Shown here in pieces: positions 23,398 to 34,000 of a DNA stretch of 64,000 nt (the first letter of the stretch is position 1; each line of letters starts with the position of its first letter). The notes beneath the pieces were generated by a model. That model had not been told where the DNA came from and made no database searches. It worked only from the letters and a program-made list of their open reading frames with translations. The position numbers were made by a program, and so were the translations under genes. Source of the DNA: Agrococcus sediminis (GTDB lineage: Bacteria; Actinomycetota; Actinomycetes; Actinomycetales; Microbacteriaceae); NCBI RefSeq assembly GCF_007923295.1, contig NZ_VOIR01000012.1, positions 248,001 through 312,000 on the forward strand, read 5' to 3'.

Positions 23398-25697
23398 CGT
23401 CGCCTCCGCTCCTGCCTGCGCCTCGCGAACGACCGCAGCGAGAGCGTGCTCAGCAGGCGTCGCCGCGGCGTCGCCTCCGAGCGCATGCCCTTGACGCTGC
23501 GCTCCACGTCCGCCCAGAACGCATCCACGTCATCCCGGGCCGGCTCGCCCGGTCCGAAGACGCCCTCGTCGACGAAGTCGCCGATGGCCGTCGCCCTCGA
23601 CCGAGGGTAGCGATCCTCCACGACCCCGGCGACCTCGCGGCGGGTGACGCCGGCGGGGATGGGCAGGCCCAGGTCGACCGCGTGGTCGACGACCTCGTGC
23701 CAGCCGCCCGAGAGGCGGTCGCTCTCGCGCTCGGCGCGGAAGCGCCGCTTCCTCCGCGCGGCCTTCAGCGCGCCGACGACGAAGAAGGGCAGCAGGAGCA
23801 GCAGGAGCAGCAGCAGCACGCCGCCCGCGATCCAGAGCCAGATCCCCCACGAGGCGTCCTCGACCTCCTCGTCGTCCTCCTGGCCCTCGTCGGCGACCGT
23901 GTCGGGCGAGAGCTCGGCCGGCTCCTCCGGCGGCTGCGGCGGCTGCAGCACCTGCGGCTTGGGCTGCGGCTGCGGCTCGGGCTCCGGCTGGATGCTGTCG
24001 TTGTCCTCGGGCGGCGTGGGGTCGAACCGCACCCAGCCGTAGCCCTCGAACGGGATCTCGACCCACGCGTGCATGTCGCCGCCGGTGAGCTCGACCGGCT
24101 CGTCGCCGCCCGTGAAGCCGTCGTCCGGGTAGAGGCCCATCACGACGCGCGAGGGCACGTTGATGCGCGAGAGCGCGAGCGCGAACGCGGTCGCGTACTG
24201 CTCGTCGTCGCCGAGCAGCACCTCCTGGTCGAACATCGACTGGATGCGGGATGCGCCGTGGCCGGCGAGCGAGGGGAAGTCGCCCTCGAGGCCGTGGCTG
24301 AAGGCGCCGCTCGTCATCAGCCGCTGCATCTCGAGGATGTTCTCGAACTGGTTCTGGCCGGTCGCGCCGCGCTCGTTGACCCACGCCTGCAGCAGGTCGG
24401 GCACGACCGCGGGCTCCGGCACCTCGACGCTCGTGATCGCGACGCCCTCGAGCTCGTCGATGTCGGGCTGCTCGGGCACGATCGCCTCGAGCGTGTAGGC
24501 GTCGCCGGCGGCGAGCCCGTCGAGCGCGATCGCGGTGCCGGTCTGGCCGTTGTAGTGCAGCGAGCCCTGCAGCTCGCCGGCGCGCGGTCCGTCGAAGCGC
24601 AGCGACTGCGTGTAGCCGACGCCCGGCACCCAGATGCCCGAGTACGCCTGCAGGTCGACCCGCACCTCGACCGGGTCGCCCGACTGCTGCACGAGCACCT
24701 CGTCGCCGATGCGCGCGAACGAGCCGGAGCCGCTGGTCTGCTGCGCGCCGGCGACGGCGAAGACGGTGCCGTCGTAGTAGTCGAACGTGGCGATGCGCAG
24801 CCGCCCGTCCTCGGGCATGCCGCGGACGGTGAGGAGCGCCTCCTCGTCGAAGTTCTTGTGCCAGTCGCGGAAGCCGGCGAGCGGGCTCGGGTGCTCGGCG
24901 AGCTCGATGGGCGGCTCGACGACGTCGCGCAGCACGGCGCGGCTCTGCGGCTGGATCGGGATGCTCACGAGCGCAGCGACCGCCATGGCGGCGGCGATCA
25001 TCGCGATCGCGCCGCGCGACCGCTGCCGGCGCGCGCGCACCCGGTGGCGCGTGTCGTTCGTGACCTCGACCTCGTCGTTGAGCCCGGTGCGCCACGACGC
25101 CCGGCGCCAGGCCCACCAGGCGACGACGACGCCCGCCACGACCACGCCGAGCGCGATCGGCCAGAAGGCGATCTTGGTGCCGAAGGCGATGCCGACGACG
25201 AGCGCGAGGAGCCCCGGGAGCATCGCGAGGGGCGCGCCCCGGCGCAGCCGCAGGGCGAGCACCGTCGCGAGCGTCGCGCACACGAGCATCGTGAGGAACG
25301 GCACCACGAGGAGGCTCGGGAAGCCCTCGGCGGGCGGCTCGGCGGTCAGCAGGCCCTTCCACGAGTAGACGACGCCGAGCAGCAGCTCGCGCCACGCCTC
25401 GAGCGTCGGGAGCACGCCGAACAGGGTGCTGCGCGGCACCGCGAGCGCGGGCCCCAGCACGATGAGCGCCAGCACGACGCCCGCGGCGGTCATGAGCCAG
25501 CTGCGCAGCGGCCGCAGGCTCGTCGCGACGCCCACGGCGATGCCGGCCAGCGCGCCGCCGATGCCGGCGACGAGGTACGCGTGGCCGCCGAAGACCGGCC
25601 CGAACGAGAGCGTCGCCGCGACCATGACGAGCAGCACGGCGCCGCAGTCGATCGCTGCCTGCACCGGCGTGCGCGGCAGGAGCTGGTCGCGGCTCAC
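23394..25697 (-). CDS. TgpA-like membrane protein with catalytically altered transglutaminase domain
   Basis: The 767-residue protein starts at GTG 25695-25697 (MSRDQLLPRTP), overlapping the DUF58 stop as GTGA. About six membrane helices occupy residues 10-200 and a further one starts near 245. An extracellular transglutaminase-like domain (about 430-560) ends HAWVEIPFEGYGWVRFDPTPPE. A Pro-rich, then acidic linker leads to a last membrane helix near 620 and a charged cytosolic tail. The position of the catalytic Cys reads LLGDDEQYATAF, with Asp at residue 498 instead of Cys, though the His and Asp are kept. No other Cys lies in the extracellular part. Enzyme activity is therefore doubtful. 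Confidence 0.9.
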   Translation of the reverse strand: MSRDQLLPRTPVQAAIDCGAVLLVMVAATLSFGPVFGGHAYLVAGIGGALAGIAVGVATSLRPLRSWLMTAAGVVLALIVLGPALAVPRSTLFGVLPTLEAWRELLLGVVYSWKGLLTAEPPAEGFPSLLVVPFLTMLVCATLATVLALRLRRGAPLAMLPGLLALVVGIAFGTKIAFWPIALGVVVAGVVVAWWAWRRASWRTGLNDEVEVTNDTRHRVRARRQRSRGAIAMIAAAMAVAALVSIPIQPQSRAVLRDVVEPPIELAEHPSPLAGFRDWHKNFDEEALLTVRGMPEDGRLRIATFDYYDGTVFAVAGAQQTSGSGSFARIGDEVLVQQSGDPVEVRVDLQAYSGIWVPGVGYTQSLRFDGPRAGELQGSLHYNGQTGTAIALDGLAAGDAYTLEAIVPEQPDIDELEGVAITSVEVPEPAVVPDLLQAWVNERGATGQNQFENILEMQRLMTSGAFSHGLEGDFPSLAGHGASRIQSMFDQEVLLGDDEQYATAFALALSRINVPSRVVMGLYPDDGFTGGDEPVELTGGDMHAWVEIPFEGYGWVRFDPTPPEDNDSIQPEPEPQPQPKPQVLQPPQPPEEPAELSPDTVADEGQEDDEEVEDASWGIWLWIAGGVLLLLLLLLLPFFVVGALKAARRKRRFRAERESDRLSGGWHEVVDHAVDLGLPIPAGVTRREVAGVVEDRYPRSRATAIGDFVDEGVFGPGEPARDDVDAFWADVERSVKGMRSEATPRRRLLSTLSLRSFARRRQERRRR

Positions 25698-27070
25698 TGG
25701 AGCGCCACCCCCCGCATCACGCGCGGCAGGTCGCTGACCGAGCCGATGGTCGCGAGCGCGACGTCGCCGATGGGCCGGAGCTTGGGGCTCGCGCCCCGCA
25801 CGACGGTGAAGACGATGACGCGCGCCTGCGTCGGCAGCAGCGTGCGCGCGCGGCGCACGAGCATGGGGTCGACGTTCGCGCCGGCGTGCAGCATGACGAC
25901 GGATGCCCCGGCGTGCTGCCGCGCGATCGTCGCGGCGAGGTCGAGGAAGCGGTCGTGGCGCGGCGACCACTCGACGCCCGAGAGCGCGTCGAGCAGCCGC
26001 TTGCCGGTCGTCGCCGGCAGCGTGCGGCGCGAGGTCTGCACCACGACATCCATCTCGTCGCGCACCGCCTGCAGGCCGAGCGAGCCGAGGATCGAGATGG
26101 CGGTCTCGAACTCCTGCGGGTCGGCGTAGTCGTCGGGGCTCGTCGAGAGCCCGAGCGCGAGCACGCTCCGCCGGGTCTGCTCGAACTGGCGCACCATGAG
26201 CTGGCCGGTGCGGGCGGAGGACTTCCAGTGGATGTAGCGGCGGTCGTCGCCCGCGACGTAGTCGCGCAGCGCGTGGAACGCGATGTCGCTGCTCGTGAGG
26301 TCGCGGGTGGTGATGCCCTCGAGGTCGCGGATGAGGCCGGGCGCGGTCTCGTCGAGCTGCACCGTCTTCGGGTGGACGAAGAGCTCGACCGGATCGGTCC
26401 ACTTCACCTGCCGTCGCAGCAGCCCCACGGGGTCGCCGCGCACCGAGCGCACGGGGCCGACCTGCAGGATCGTGCGGCGGCTCGTCGGGATCGCGAAGAC
26501 GTCCTCGTGCACGTCGCCCGGCTGCATGCGCGGCAGGTGGAACGAGGCGAGCGCCTTCCCGACGGGCACCTCGATCGTCGCGGGCAGCAGCGGCTTCGTC
26601 GAGGCGGCGTGGATCTCGATCCGGCCGAGCGCCCGCTCGCCGACGACGACGCGCGTGTAGGCGAGGTCGAGCTCGATGCGGTACCGGTTGCGCCCGACGA
26701 TGAAGCCGATGCCGCCGACGAGCAGCAGCGCCCCGGCGATGCCGATGACGATGAGCTCCTTCCAGCCGAGCCCGATGCCCGCGACGAGCGCGACGGCCGT
26801 GCCGACGAGCACCGCCCAGCCGAAGCCGGTGATCGGCTCGAGCACGGGGCACACCCGCACGCGCAGCCACCGCACCGCCTGCCGCCACCACGCCGAGACG
26901 ACCGACTCGTCGCCCACGACCGCGTCGAGCGCGCGCTGCAGCGGCGTGCGGTCGCGCAGCGCTGCGCGGCGCAGCCGGGTGGTGCCGGATGCGCCGGTGT
27001 CGGCGACGCCGGCGATGTCGGTGTCAGGTGGGGGCGCGGTCGACGTCGCCCGCTCGGGCGCCGTCGTCAT
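25694..27070 (-). CDS. DUF58 membrane-anchored protein
   Basis: A 458-residue product starts at ATG 27068-27070, which overlaps the MoxR stop by 4 bases. After about 75 residues it has two hydrophobic helices (GFGWAVLVGTAVALVAGIGLG and LIVIGIAGALLLVGGIGFIVG). A beta-rich region is followed by the DUF58 core (RDYVAGDDRRYIHWKSSARTGQLMVRQFE near 265-295) and a vWA-like C-terminal fold. DUF58 proteins are usually paired with MoxR ATPases and transglutaminase-like membrane proteins, exactly as here. Their role is thought to be assembly or activation of membrane complexes, but the details are not established. Confidence 0.93.
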   Translation of the reverse strand: MTTAPERATSTAPPPDTDIAGVADTGASGTTRLRRAALRDRTPLQRALDAVVGDESVVSAWWRQAVRWLRVRVCPVLEPITGFGWAVLVGTAVALVAGIGLGWKELIVIGIAGALLLVGGIGFIVGRNRYRIELDLAYTRVVVGERALGRIEIHAASTKPLLPATIEVPVGKALASFHLPRMQPGDVHEDVFAIPTSRRTILQVGPVRSVRGDPVGLLRRQVKWTDPVELFVHPKTVQLDETAPGLIRDLEGITTRDLTSSDIAFHALRDYVAGDDRRYIHWKSSARTGQLMVRQFEQTRRSVLALGLSTSPDDYADPQEFETAISILGSLGLQAVRDEMDVVVQTSRRTLPATTGKRLLDALSGVEWSPRHDRFLDLAATIARQHAGASVVMLHAGANVDPMLVRRARTLLPTQARVIVFTVVRGASPKLRPIGDVALATIGSVSDLPRVMRGVALQ

Positions 27071-28047
27071 GCAGCGTGCTGCCGGTCCTGCGGCGCGGCG
27101 ACGTCGGCGATGGCCCGGTCGATGATGCGGTCGCCGGTGACGCCCGAGAACTCGGCCTCGGGGTCGATGACGATGCGGTGCGCCCACACCGACTGCGCGA
27201 GCTCCTTGACGTCGTCGGGCAGCACGAACGCGCGGCCCTTCGACGCGGCCCACACCTTGACCGCGCGCATGAGCGCCATCGCGCCGCGCACCGAGACGCC
27301 CAGGCGCGTGTCCTTCGACTCGCGGGTGTGCTCCGAGAGCTGCGCGACGTAGTCGAGCACGGCGTGGTCGACGTGCACCGTCGAGGCGAGGTCGATCATC
27401 TCGGCGATCGCACCGGTGGTGATCACGGGCTGCACGCCGGCGGATGCGTTGCGGTTCGAGGCGCCGGCGAGGATGCGGACCGTCTGCTCGCGGCCGGGGT
27501 AGCCGATCGACGTCTTCATGAGGAAGCGGTCGAGCTGCGCCTCGGGCAGGCGGTAGGTGCCGGCCTGCTCGATCGGGTTCTGCGTCGCGATGACCATGAA
27601 CGGGCGGCCGACCGAGTAGGGGGTGCCGTCGACGGTCACGCGGCCCTCCTCCATCACCTCGAGCAGCGCCGACTGGGTCTTCGGGCTCGCGCGGTTGATC
27701 TCGTCGGCGAGCACGATCGAGGCGAAGATCGGGCCCTTGTGGAACTCGAACTCGCCGGTCTTCTGGTCGTAGACGGTGACGCCGGTGACGTCGGAGGGCA
27801 GCAGGTCGGGCGTGAACTGGATGCGGTGGTTCGTGCCCTGCACGGTCGCCGCCATCGACTTCGCCAGCTGCGTCTTGCCCGTGCCGGGCGCGTCCTCGAG
27901 CAGCAGGTGGCCCTCGGCGAGCATCGCGGTGAACGCGAGCCGGATGACGTCGTCCTTGCCGAGCACGACGCCGCCGACGGTGTCGACGAGTCGGGTGAAC
28001 GTCTCGGCGAACCACGCCGCCTGCTCTCGGGTCATCGGTGCGCTCAT
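27067..28047 (-). CDS. MoxR-type AAA+ ATPase
   Basis: This 326-residue protein starts at ATG 28045-28047 with AGGAGAG upstream. Walker A DAPGTGKTQLAK is near residue 48, Walker B LADEINRASPKTQSALLEVMEE near 110, sensor-1 IATQNPIEQAG near 145 and the AAA lid is at the C terminus. MoxR ATPases act as chaperones that mature or remodel partner proteins bearing vWA/DUF58 domains. It lies 16 bases downstream of the giant Ig/Fn3 gene and overlaps the DUF58 gene, so all are one transcript. Confidence 0.95.
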   Translation of the reverse strand: MSAPMTREQAAWFAETFTRLVDTVGGVVLGKDDVIRLAFTAMLAEGHLLLEDAPGTGKTQLAKSMAATVQGTNHRIQFTPDLLPSDVTGVTVYDQKTGEFEFHKGPIFASIVLADEINRASPKTQSALLEVMEEGRVTVDGTPYSVGRPFMVIATQNPIEQAGTYRLPEAQLDRFLMKTSIGYPGREQTVRILAGASNRNASAGVQPVITTGAIAEMIDLASTVHVDHAVLDYVAQLSEHTRESKDTRLGVSVRGAMALMRAVKVWAASKGRAFVLPDDVKELAQSVWAHRIVIDPEAEFSGVTGDRIIDRAIADVAAPQDRQHAA

Positions 28048-28063
28048 GCTTCTCTCCTGACGA

Positions 28064-31000
28064 TCACGGCCACCGCACTCGGGGCGTGCTGAGGTTGACG
28101 TTGTCGGGGCCGCCGCTGATCTGCATCCAGGCGTCACCGGCGAAGCCGGAGTAGCACATCTTGTCGCCGTTCGCGCGGTTCTGCGTCGAGCCGCTCAGCG
28201 ATCCGACGCTGACGGTGCCGCTCTGGAACTGGGCACCGCCGTTGGATGCAGTGTTGTGACAGCTGAACTGGTAGTTGCCGGGCCGGAGATCCTGCCAGTT
28301 GAGCTGGTAGTAGCGACACGGCTCACCATTCGCTCCCGCGCACGGGTTGGATCCACCCGCGTGGGCGATGTCGCCCTTCGACAGCGTCACCCGGGGATTG
28401 AGGCGCACCTCGGCGGTCGCCTGCGCGGTCGCGGTGGTCGTCTGCGCGCCGTGCCCGGTCGGGTCGGCGCCGGTCGAGGACTCGACGGTGATCCGCACGG
28501 TCTGCCCGCCCCGGGCGCCGACGGTGATGGAGTCGCTGTTGCGCACCGACTGCCAGCTGCCGTTGTCGATGCGGATGCGCGTGGTGATGTTCCGGCCGTT
28601 CCGCGCGGGAGCGCTCCACTGGAAGGTCACCTGCTCGACCTGCCCGCTGCCGCTCGCCGACGGGCTGCCGATCGCGCCGTAGGGCCGCGCGACGTTGCCG
28701 GCGGCCGTCCAGCCGCTCGAGTACTCGACGCCGTCGACGATCGCGTAGGCGCGCACCTCGAACGTGTACGGTCCGCCGTTGTTGTCCACGCCGGTGTAGG
28801 TGCCGCCGGGGCCGAACGACTGGGCGCCCGCGCCGCCGCCGCGCACCTCGAAGCGGATCTCGTTCGAGCGCAGGCCGTTCGGGTTGCCGGGCGTCCAGCC
28901 GACGACCGAGTCGCCGTTGCCGTCGGTCGCGCTCACGCTGCTCGGCGCGTCGGGCGCCGTGTAGGTGCGCACGGGGGCGGATGCCGCCGATGGCTGGCTC
29001 GTGCCGGCATCGTTCGTGGCCGTGACCGTGAACGAGATGCTCTCGTCGGCCGCCGGGAACCGGAAGTTCGCCGAGGTGCCCGTGACCTGCACGGGAGCCG
29101 CGCCGTTCGACGGCGTGACCGTGTACGTCTCGATCGTCGCGCCGTTGGGGTTCGGCGCCTGCCACGTCACCTGGATCTGCACCTCGCCCGGGATCGACCG
29201 GTCGGGGCTCGCCGACACCTGCTGCACCTGGGTGGGCGGGCCCGCGGGCGTGACGGGCTGCGAGTACGCCGAGAAGTCGCTCGGCTCGGGCGCGAGGTTC
29301 ACCGCCTGGATGCGGAAGCTGTATGCCGTGCCGTTCGCGAGCCCCGTCCAGGTGAAGCTCGTGCCGGCCGCCTGCTGCTGCACGACTCCGCCGGGCGCCG
29401 GGGGCGAGATCTCGACGACGTAGTGCTGGATCGGCGAGCCCAAGGACGCCGGCGGCGTCCAGGTCAGGCCCACCTGCGTGTCGCCGCGCTCGACGACGGG
29501 AGGTGCGGGCTGCTCGGGACGCCGGTCGGGTCGGGCCTCGTTCGACGCCGGGGAGGGGTCGGAGTCGCCGACCTCGTTCTGGGCGACCACCTGGAACGTG
29601 TAGGTGATGTTGTTCCGCAGCCCGGTGACGGTGCACGTGGTGGACGAGCACGGGAAGCTGATCGCGCCGTCGGTCGACTGCACGACGTAGCCGGTGATGG
29701 GCGCGCCGTTCGACGGCGGTGCGGCCCAGGTGAGCGTCACCTGCCGGTCGCCGACCGCGTCGACGTTCGGCCTCGGGGGCGCGTCCGGGCGCGCCTTGAC
29801 GTTGAGCGTGAGGGTGCCGGTCACCTGCCGCTCGACGCGCTCGGTCGCATCCTGGACCGTGTAGCGCACGGTCAGCACGCCCGAGAAGTCGGCCGCGGGC
29901 GTGACGGTGACCGTCCTGCCGTCGGTCGAGGGCTCTCCCTGACCGGCGACCAGCTCGGCAGAGAGGATCTCGAGCGGCACGCCCTCGTCGCGGTAGGGGT
30001 TGAAGTCGTCCTGCAGCACGTCGACGGTGACGGGCTGGCCCGCGGTCGCTTCGCCGGTGTCCGGCCGCGCGATCGCCATCGGCCTCGTCGTCGCGACGAC
30101 CTCGACGACCACGGTGCCGGGCGCCTCGTTGCCGAGCGGGTCGATCGCCACGATCTGGAACGAGCCGGTGGTGCCCGGCGCGGTCGTGCGGTCGGCGGAC
30201 GCGGTGAAGACCGAGCCCTCGAGCGAGTGCTGCACGCCGGGCATCGAGCCGCCGCGCAGCTCGAAGCGCATCGCCTCCATGTCGCCCACATCGGGGTCGG
30301 TGGTGGCGTCGAGCAGGTCGAACGTCGCGGCGCGCTCGCCCGCCTCGGGGCGCACGACCGCGCCCGCGAAGCTCGGCGGGATCGCGCTCGACGGGGTCAC
30401 GTCGATCGGGATCGTCAGCATCGCCGTGTTGCCGTCGGGGTCGTCGGGCCCGTCGCCGTCGGTCACCTCGAAGGTGATGGATGCGGGGCCCACGTAGCCC
30501 TGCGGCGACTGGAAGCGCAGCGTGTCGTTGTCGACGATGAGCGAGCCCTCGGCGTTGACGGCCGTGACCGTGTCGCCGGAGGTGATGCGCGGAGCCCCGC
30601 CGCTCGGCACGGTCACCTCGTCGCGCAGCTCGATGATGAGCTCGAGCCCCGATCCGATCTGCAGCGCCTGGGTCGATGCGAGGTACGGCGCCCGGTCGCG
30701 CACCGGCGGCACGGCGACGAACGCCTCCGCCGCGAGCCCGTCGATGTCGGTGACGCGGTAGGTGACGACCTGGAACTCCTCCGAGGGCACGACCTGCACC
30801 ATGTCGCCGACCACGCGGCCCTCGCCCGTGACGATCGACAGCTCGAGGTCGCTCGGGTCGCCGTCGGGATCGAGGTCGTTCTCGAGCACGGGCACGTCGA
30901 ACGCCTGGTCGAGCTCGACCTGGTCGCGCGGCAGCGGGTCGTCGCGCGCGGCCGGCGGCTGCAGCGGCGCGTCCTCGGCGACCGTCAGGAGCACCGTGCC

Positions 31001-34000
31001 GGTCGTGCTCGCGCCCCGCGCATCCACCACCGCGTAGGTGAACTGGTAGTCGCCGGGTGCCGAGGGCGACCGCAGGTCGACGGTGCTGCGCTCGGTGTTG
31101 ACCTCGGCCTCGGACAGCTCGGAGGGCAGCTCGAGCCCGTCGACCTGCAGCGTCAGCGCGTCCTGGTCGGGGTCGGAGTCGTTCTCGAGCACCGGGACGG
31201 CGATCGCGCGATCGGGCCGCACCGTGATGAGGTCGGTCTGCGCGAACGGCGTCTGGTTGACGTCGGCGGCCTGCGCGATGCCGATGATCGCGGTCGCCGT
31301 GCCCTCGGCGCCCCAGCGGTCGCGCACGCGGTAGGTGAACTCGACGGTGCCGGCGCTGCCGGGGAACGCCTCGAAGTCGAAGTAGTCGGGTCCGACCTCG
31401 GGCAGCACGCGCCCGCCGTCGGGGCCGGTGTCGTAGCCGACGAGCTCGACGCCGTCGCCGTCGGGGTCGATGCCGTCGAGCGGGATGGGGATGCGCACGG
31501 TCGCGCCGGCGAGCACGCGGGAGGTGACCGTCTCGGGCGCGGGCGGCGCGTTCTGCTCGGCCTCGCGCGGCACGATCGTCACCGCGACCGTCGCCGAGTC
31601 GCGGTTGCCGAGCTCGTCGAGGATCTCGTAGGTGACGGTCGCGCGCGTCGGCCCGCCCTCGAGCGCGTGCACGCGCAGCTTGCCCTCTGAGATGAAGGCG
31701 ACGCCCTCCTCCTCCGAGGCGAAGCTCGTGTCGATCACCTGCGGGTTGATCTCGAACGGCGTGCCGTCGGGCGAGAAGTCGTTGCCGAGCACGTCGACCG
31801 TCGCGTAGTCGCCTGCGCGCACGGTCGCCGCGTCGTCGACGGCCTTCGGCGCGCGCGGCTGCTCGGGCGGCGCGACCGGGATCACCTCGACCGTGCCGGT
31901 CTCGGAGTAGCGGCCGTTCGAGACGGTGTAGGTGAACTGGAAGGGGCTCTCGAGGCCGCGGTTGTCGACGATGCTGACGATGCGGCGATCGCGCAGCTCG
32001 ACCGTGACCGGCGCCGCGTTCTCGATCGTGAACTGCTGCACGACCAGCACGCCGCCGGCCGGGTCGACGTCGTTCGCGAGCAGGTCGACGACGGCGCTGC
32101 CCTGCTGCGGCACGAGCGCGATGTCGCGCACCGCGACCGGTCGCGCCTCGTCGTCGGGCGTCCGGATGTCGACGCGTACGCGCCCGATGCTCGACAGCGG
32201 GCCGTCGGCGATCATGTAGGTGAAGTAGTGGGTGCCGACCGCGCCGCCGGTGATCCGCACCGTGCCGGTCGACGCATCCCAGGTCATCTCGAGCCCCTCG
32301 GCGGGCTCGACCGACGCGAGGCGCAGCGGCCGCCCCGAGGGCGAGAAGTCGTTCAGCATCGGGCGCACCGTGGCCTCGCGGCCCTCGATGGTCGTGATGA
32401 AGTCGGCGTTCGCGAGCGGGTTCGCGTCGCCGCGCTCGCGCACGTCGACGGTGACCTCGGCCGTCGTCTCGGTGCGGCCGTCGGAGACCGTGATCTCGAC
32501 CTCCTGGATGCCGACGTCGCCGGTGGCCGTGTAGATGAGGCGGCCCGACGGGTCGGTCTGGATCGTGTCGCCCGAGGCGGAGGTGGCGCCCTGCAGGTAG
32601 AGGTCATCGCCGTCGGGGTCGAGCCAGTCGCTGAGCGCCTGGTACTCGTACTCGCCGCCCTGCTCGACGGCGAACGCCTGCGCGCGCAGCTGCTCGGGCG
32701 CGCCGTTCTCGCTCTGGGCGCGCACCTGCACGGCCACGGTCGCCTCGTCGGTCTCGCCGCGGCCGTCGTCGATCTCGTACGAGAAGCTGAAGCCGCCGCC
32801 CGCATAGTCGGCCGGCAGCTCGAGCTGCAGCCGCGAGTCGTTGGCGACCGGGGCGACGCTCACGCCCTCGGGGAGGGGACCTGCGACCGCCGCCGTGAGC
32901 ACGTCGCCGTCGGCGTCGACGTCGTTCCACAGCACCGGCAGGATCGTCGAGCGGCCCGGCCGCGCGCCGAACCGGTCGTCGTTGGCGACGGGCGCGGTGT
33001 TCTCCTCGTTGACGGGCGGAGGCTGGTTCGTCAGGAGGTCCTCGGTCGACTCGTCCTCCTCCTCCTCGGACTGCTCCTCCGACTCGGGCGGCACGAGATC
33101 GTCCCAGTTGTCGACCATGATGAGCGTGTCGGCGAGGATCCACGAGGCGCCCTGCACGAACTGGTTGAGCACGACCGCGTCGCGGTTGACGCGGAAGGCG
33201 GTGGGCGAGCCGTCCATCCCCTCGACCTGCACGCGGTGGTCGCGCGCGTCGTCCTGGCAGTCGCGCACGAAGTCGGCCGCGGCGGGCCAGACGCCGTAGA
33301 CGCAGCCGTCGAGCTGCACGGGGCGCACAGCGTCGCCGCCGTCCGGGTGCTCCTCGACCTCGGGCTCGCCGCCGCCGAGCGGCTGGCGGATGAGCTGGGT
33401 CGGCGTCGACAGGACCACGCGGTCGGACGCGTCGCCGACGAGCTGCACCGCGGCGCCCTCGGGCACCTCGACGGCGCGGCCGGGCAGCAGCAGCGCGCCC
33501 GTGCTCGCGTCGAGCACGACCGGCTCGGCGCCGACGGCGGTGACCACGGGGTCGGCCATCTCGCGCAGCTCGCCCCGCTCGCGGAAGCGCGGCTCGTCGA
33601 GCACGCCGTCCTCGAGCGGCACCACCACCTGCTGCGCGCCGCTGGGCGAGACGGCGTGCACGGTGCCGTCGAGCCCCACGGCGACCGCCGCCCCCTCGCC
33701 GAGCTCGGCGATCGGGTCGGTGCTCTCGGCCGAGAACCCGCCCAGCTCGTCGAAGGGCATCGCCCAGAGGAAGCCGTCGGCGGGGTCGAGGATCGCGACG
33801 ATGCCGCCGCCCATCGCGATCTCGCCCTGCGGCGGCAGCTGCACGCTCGTGCCCGTGGCGACCTGCAGCGGGTCGACGACGAGGGCGGCGGATGCCTCCT
33901 GGTTGTGGAGCAGGACCCGGTCGCCGTCCTGCAGCACGTCGAACGTCGCCGTCGGCGACGTCAGGCCGGCGTCGAGCTCCTCGGCCTGGATGTTGATGCG

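Noticed and set aside
28323-29651. 442-codon minus-strand frame inside the Ig/Fn3 gene
   Set aside because: Same-strand alternative frame; lacks the Fn3 signatures that the chosen frame shows.
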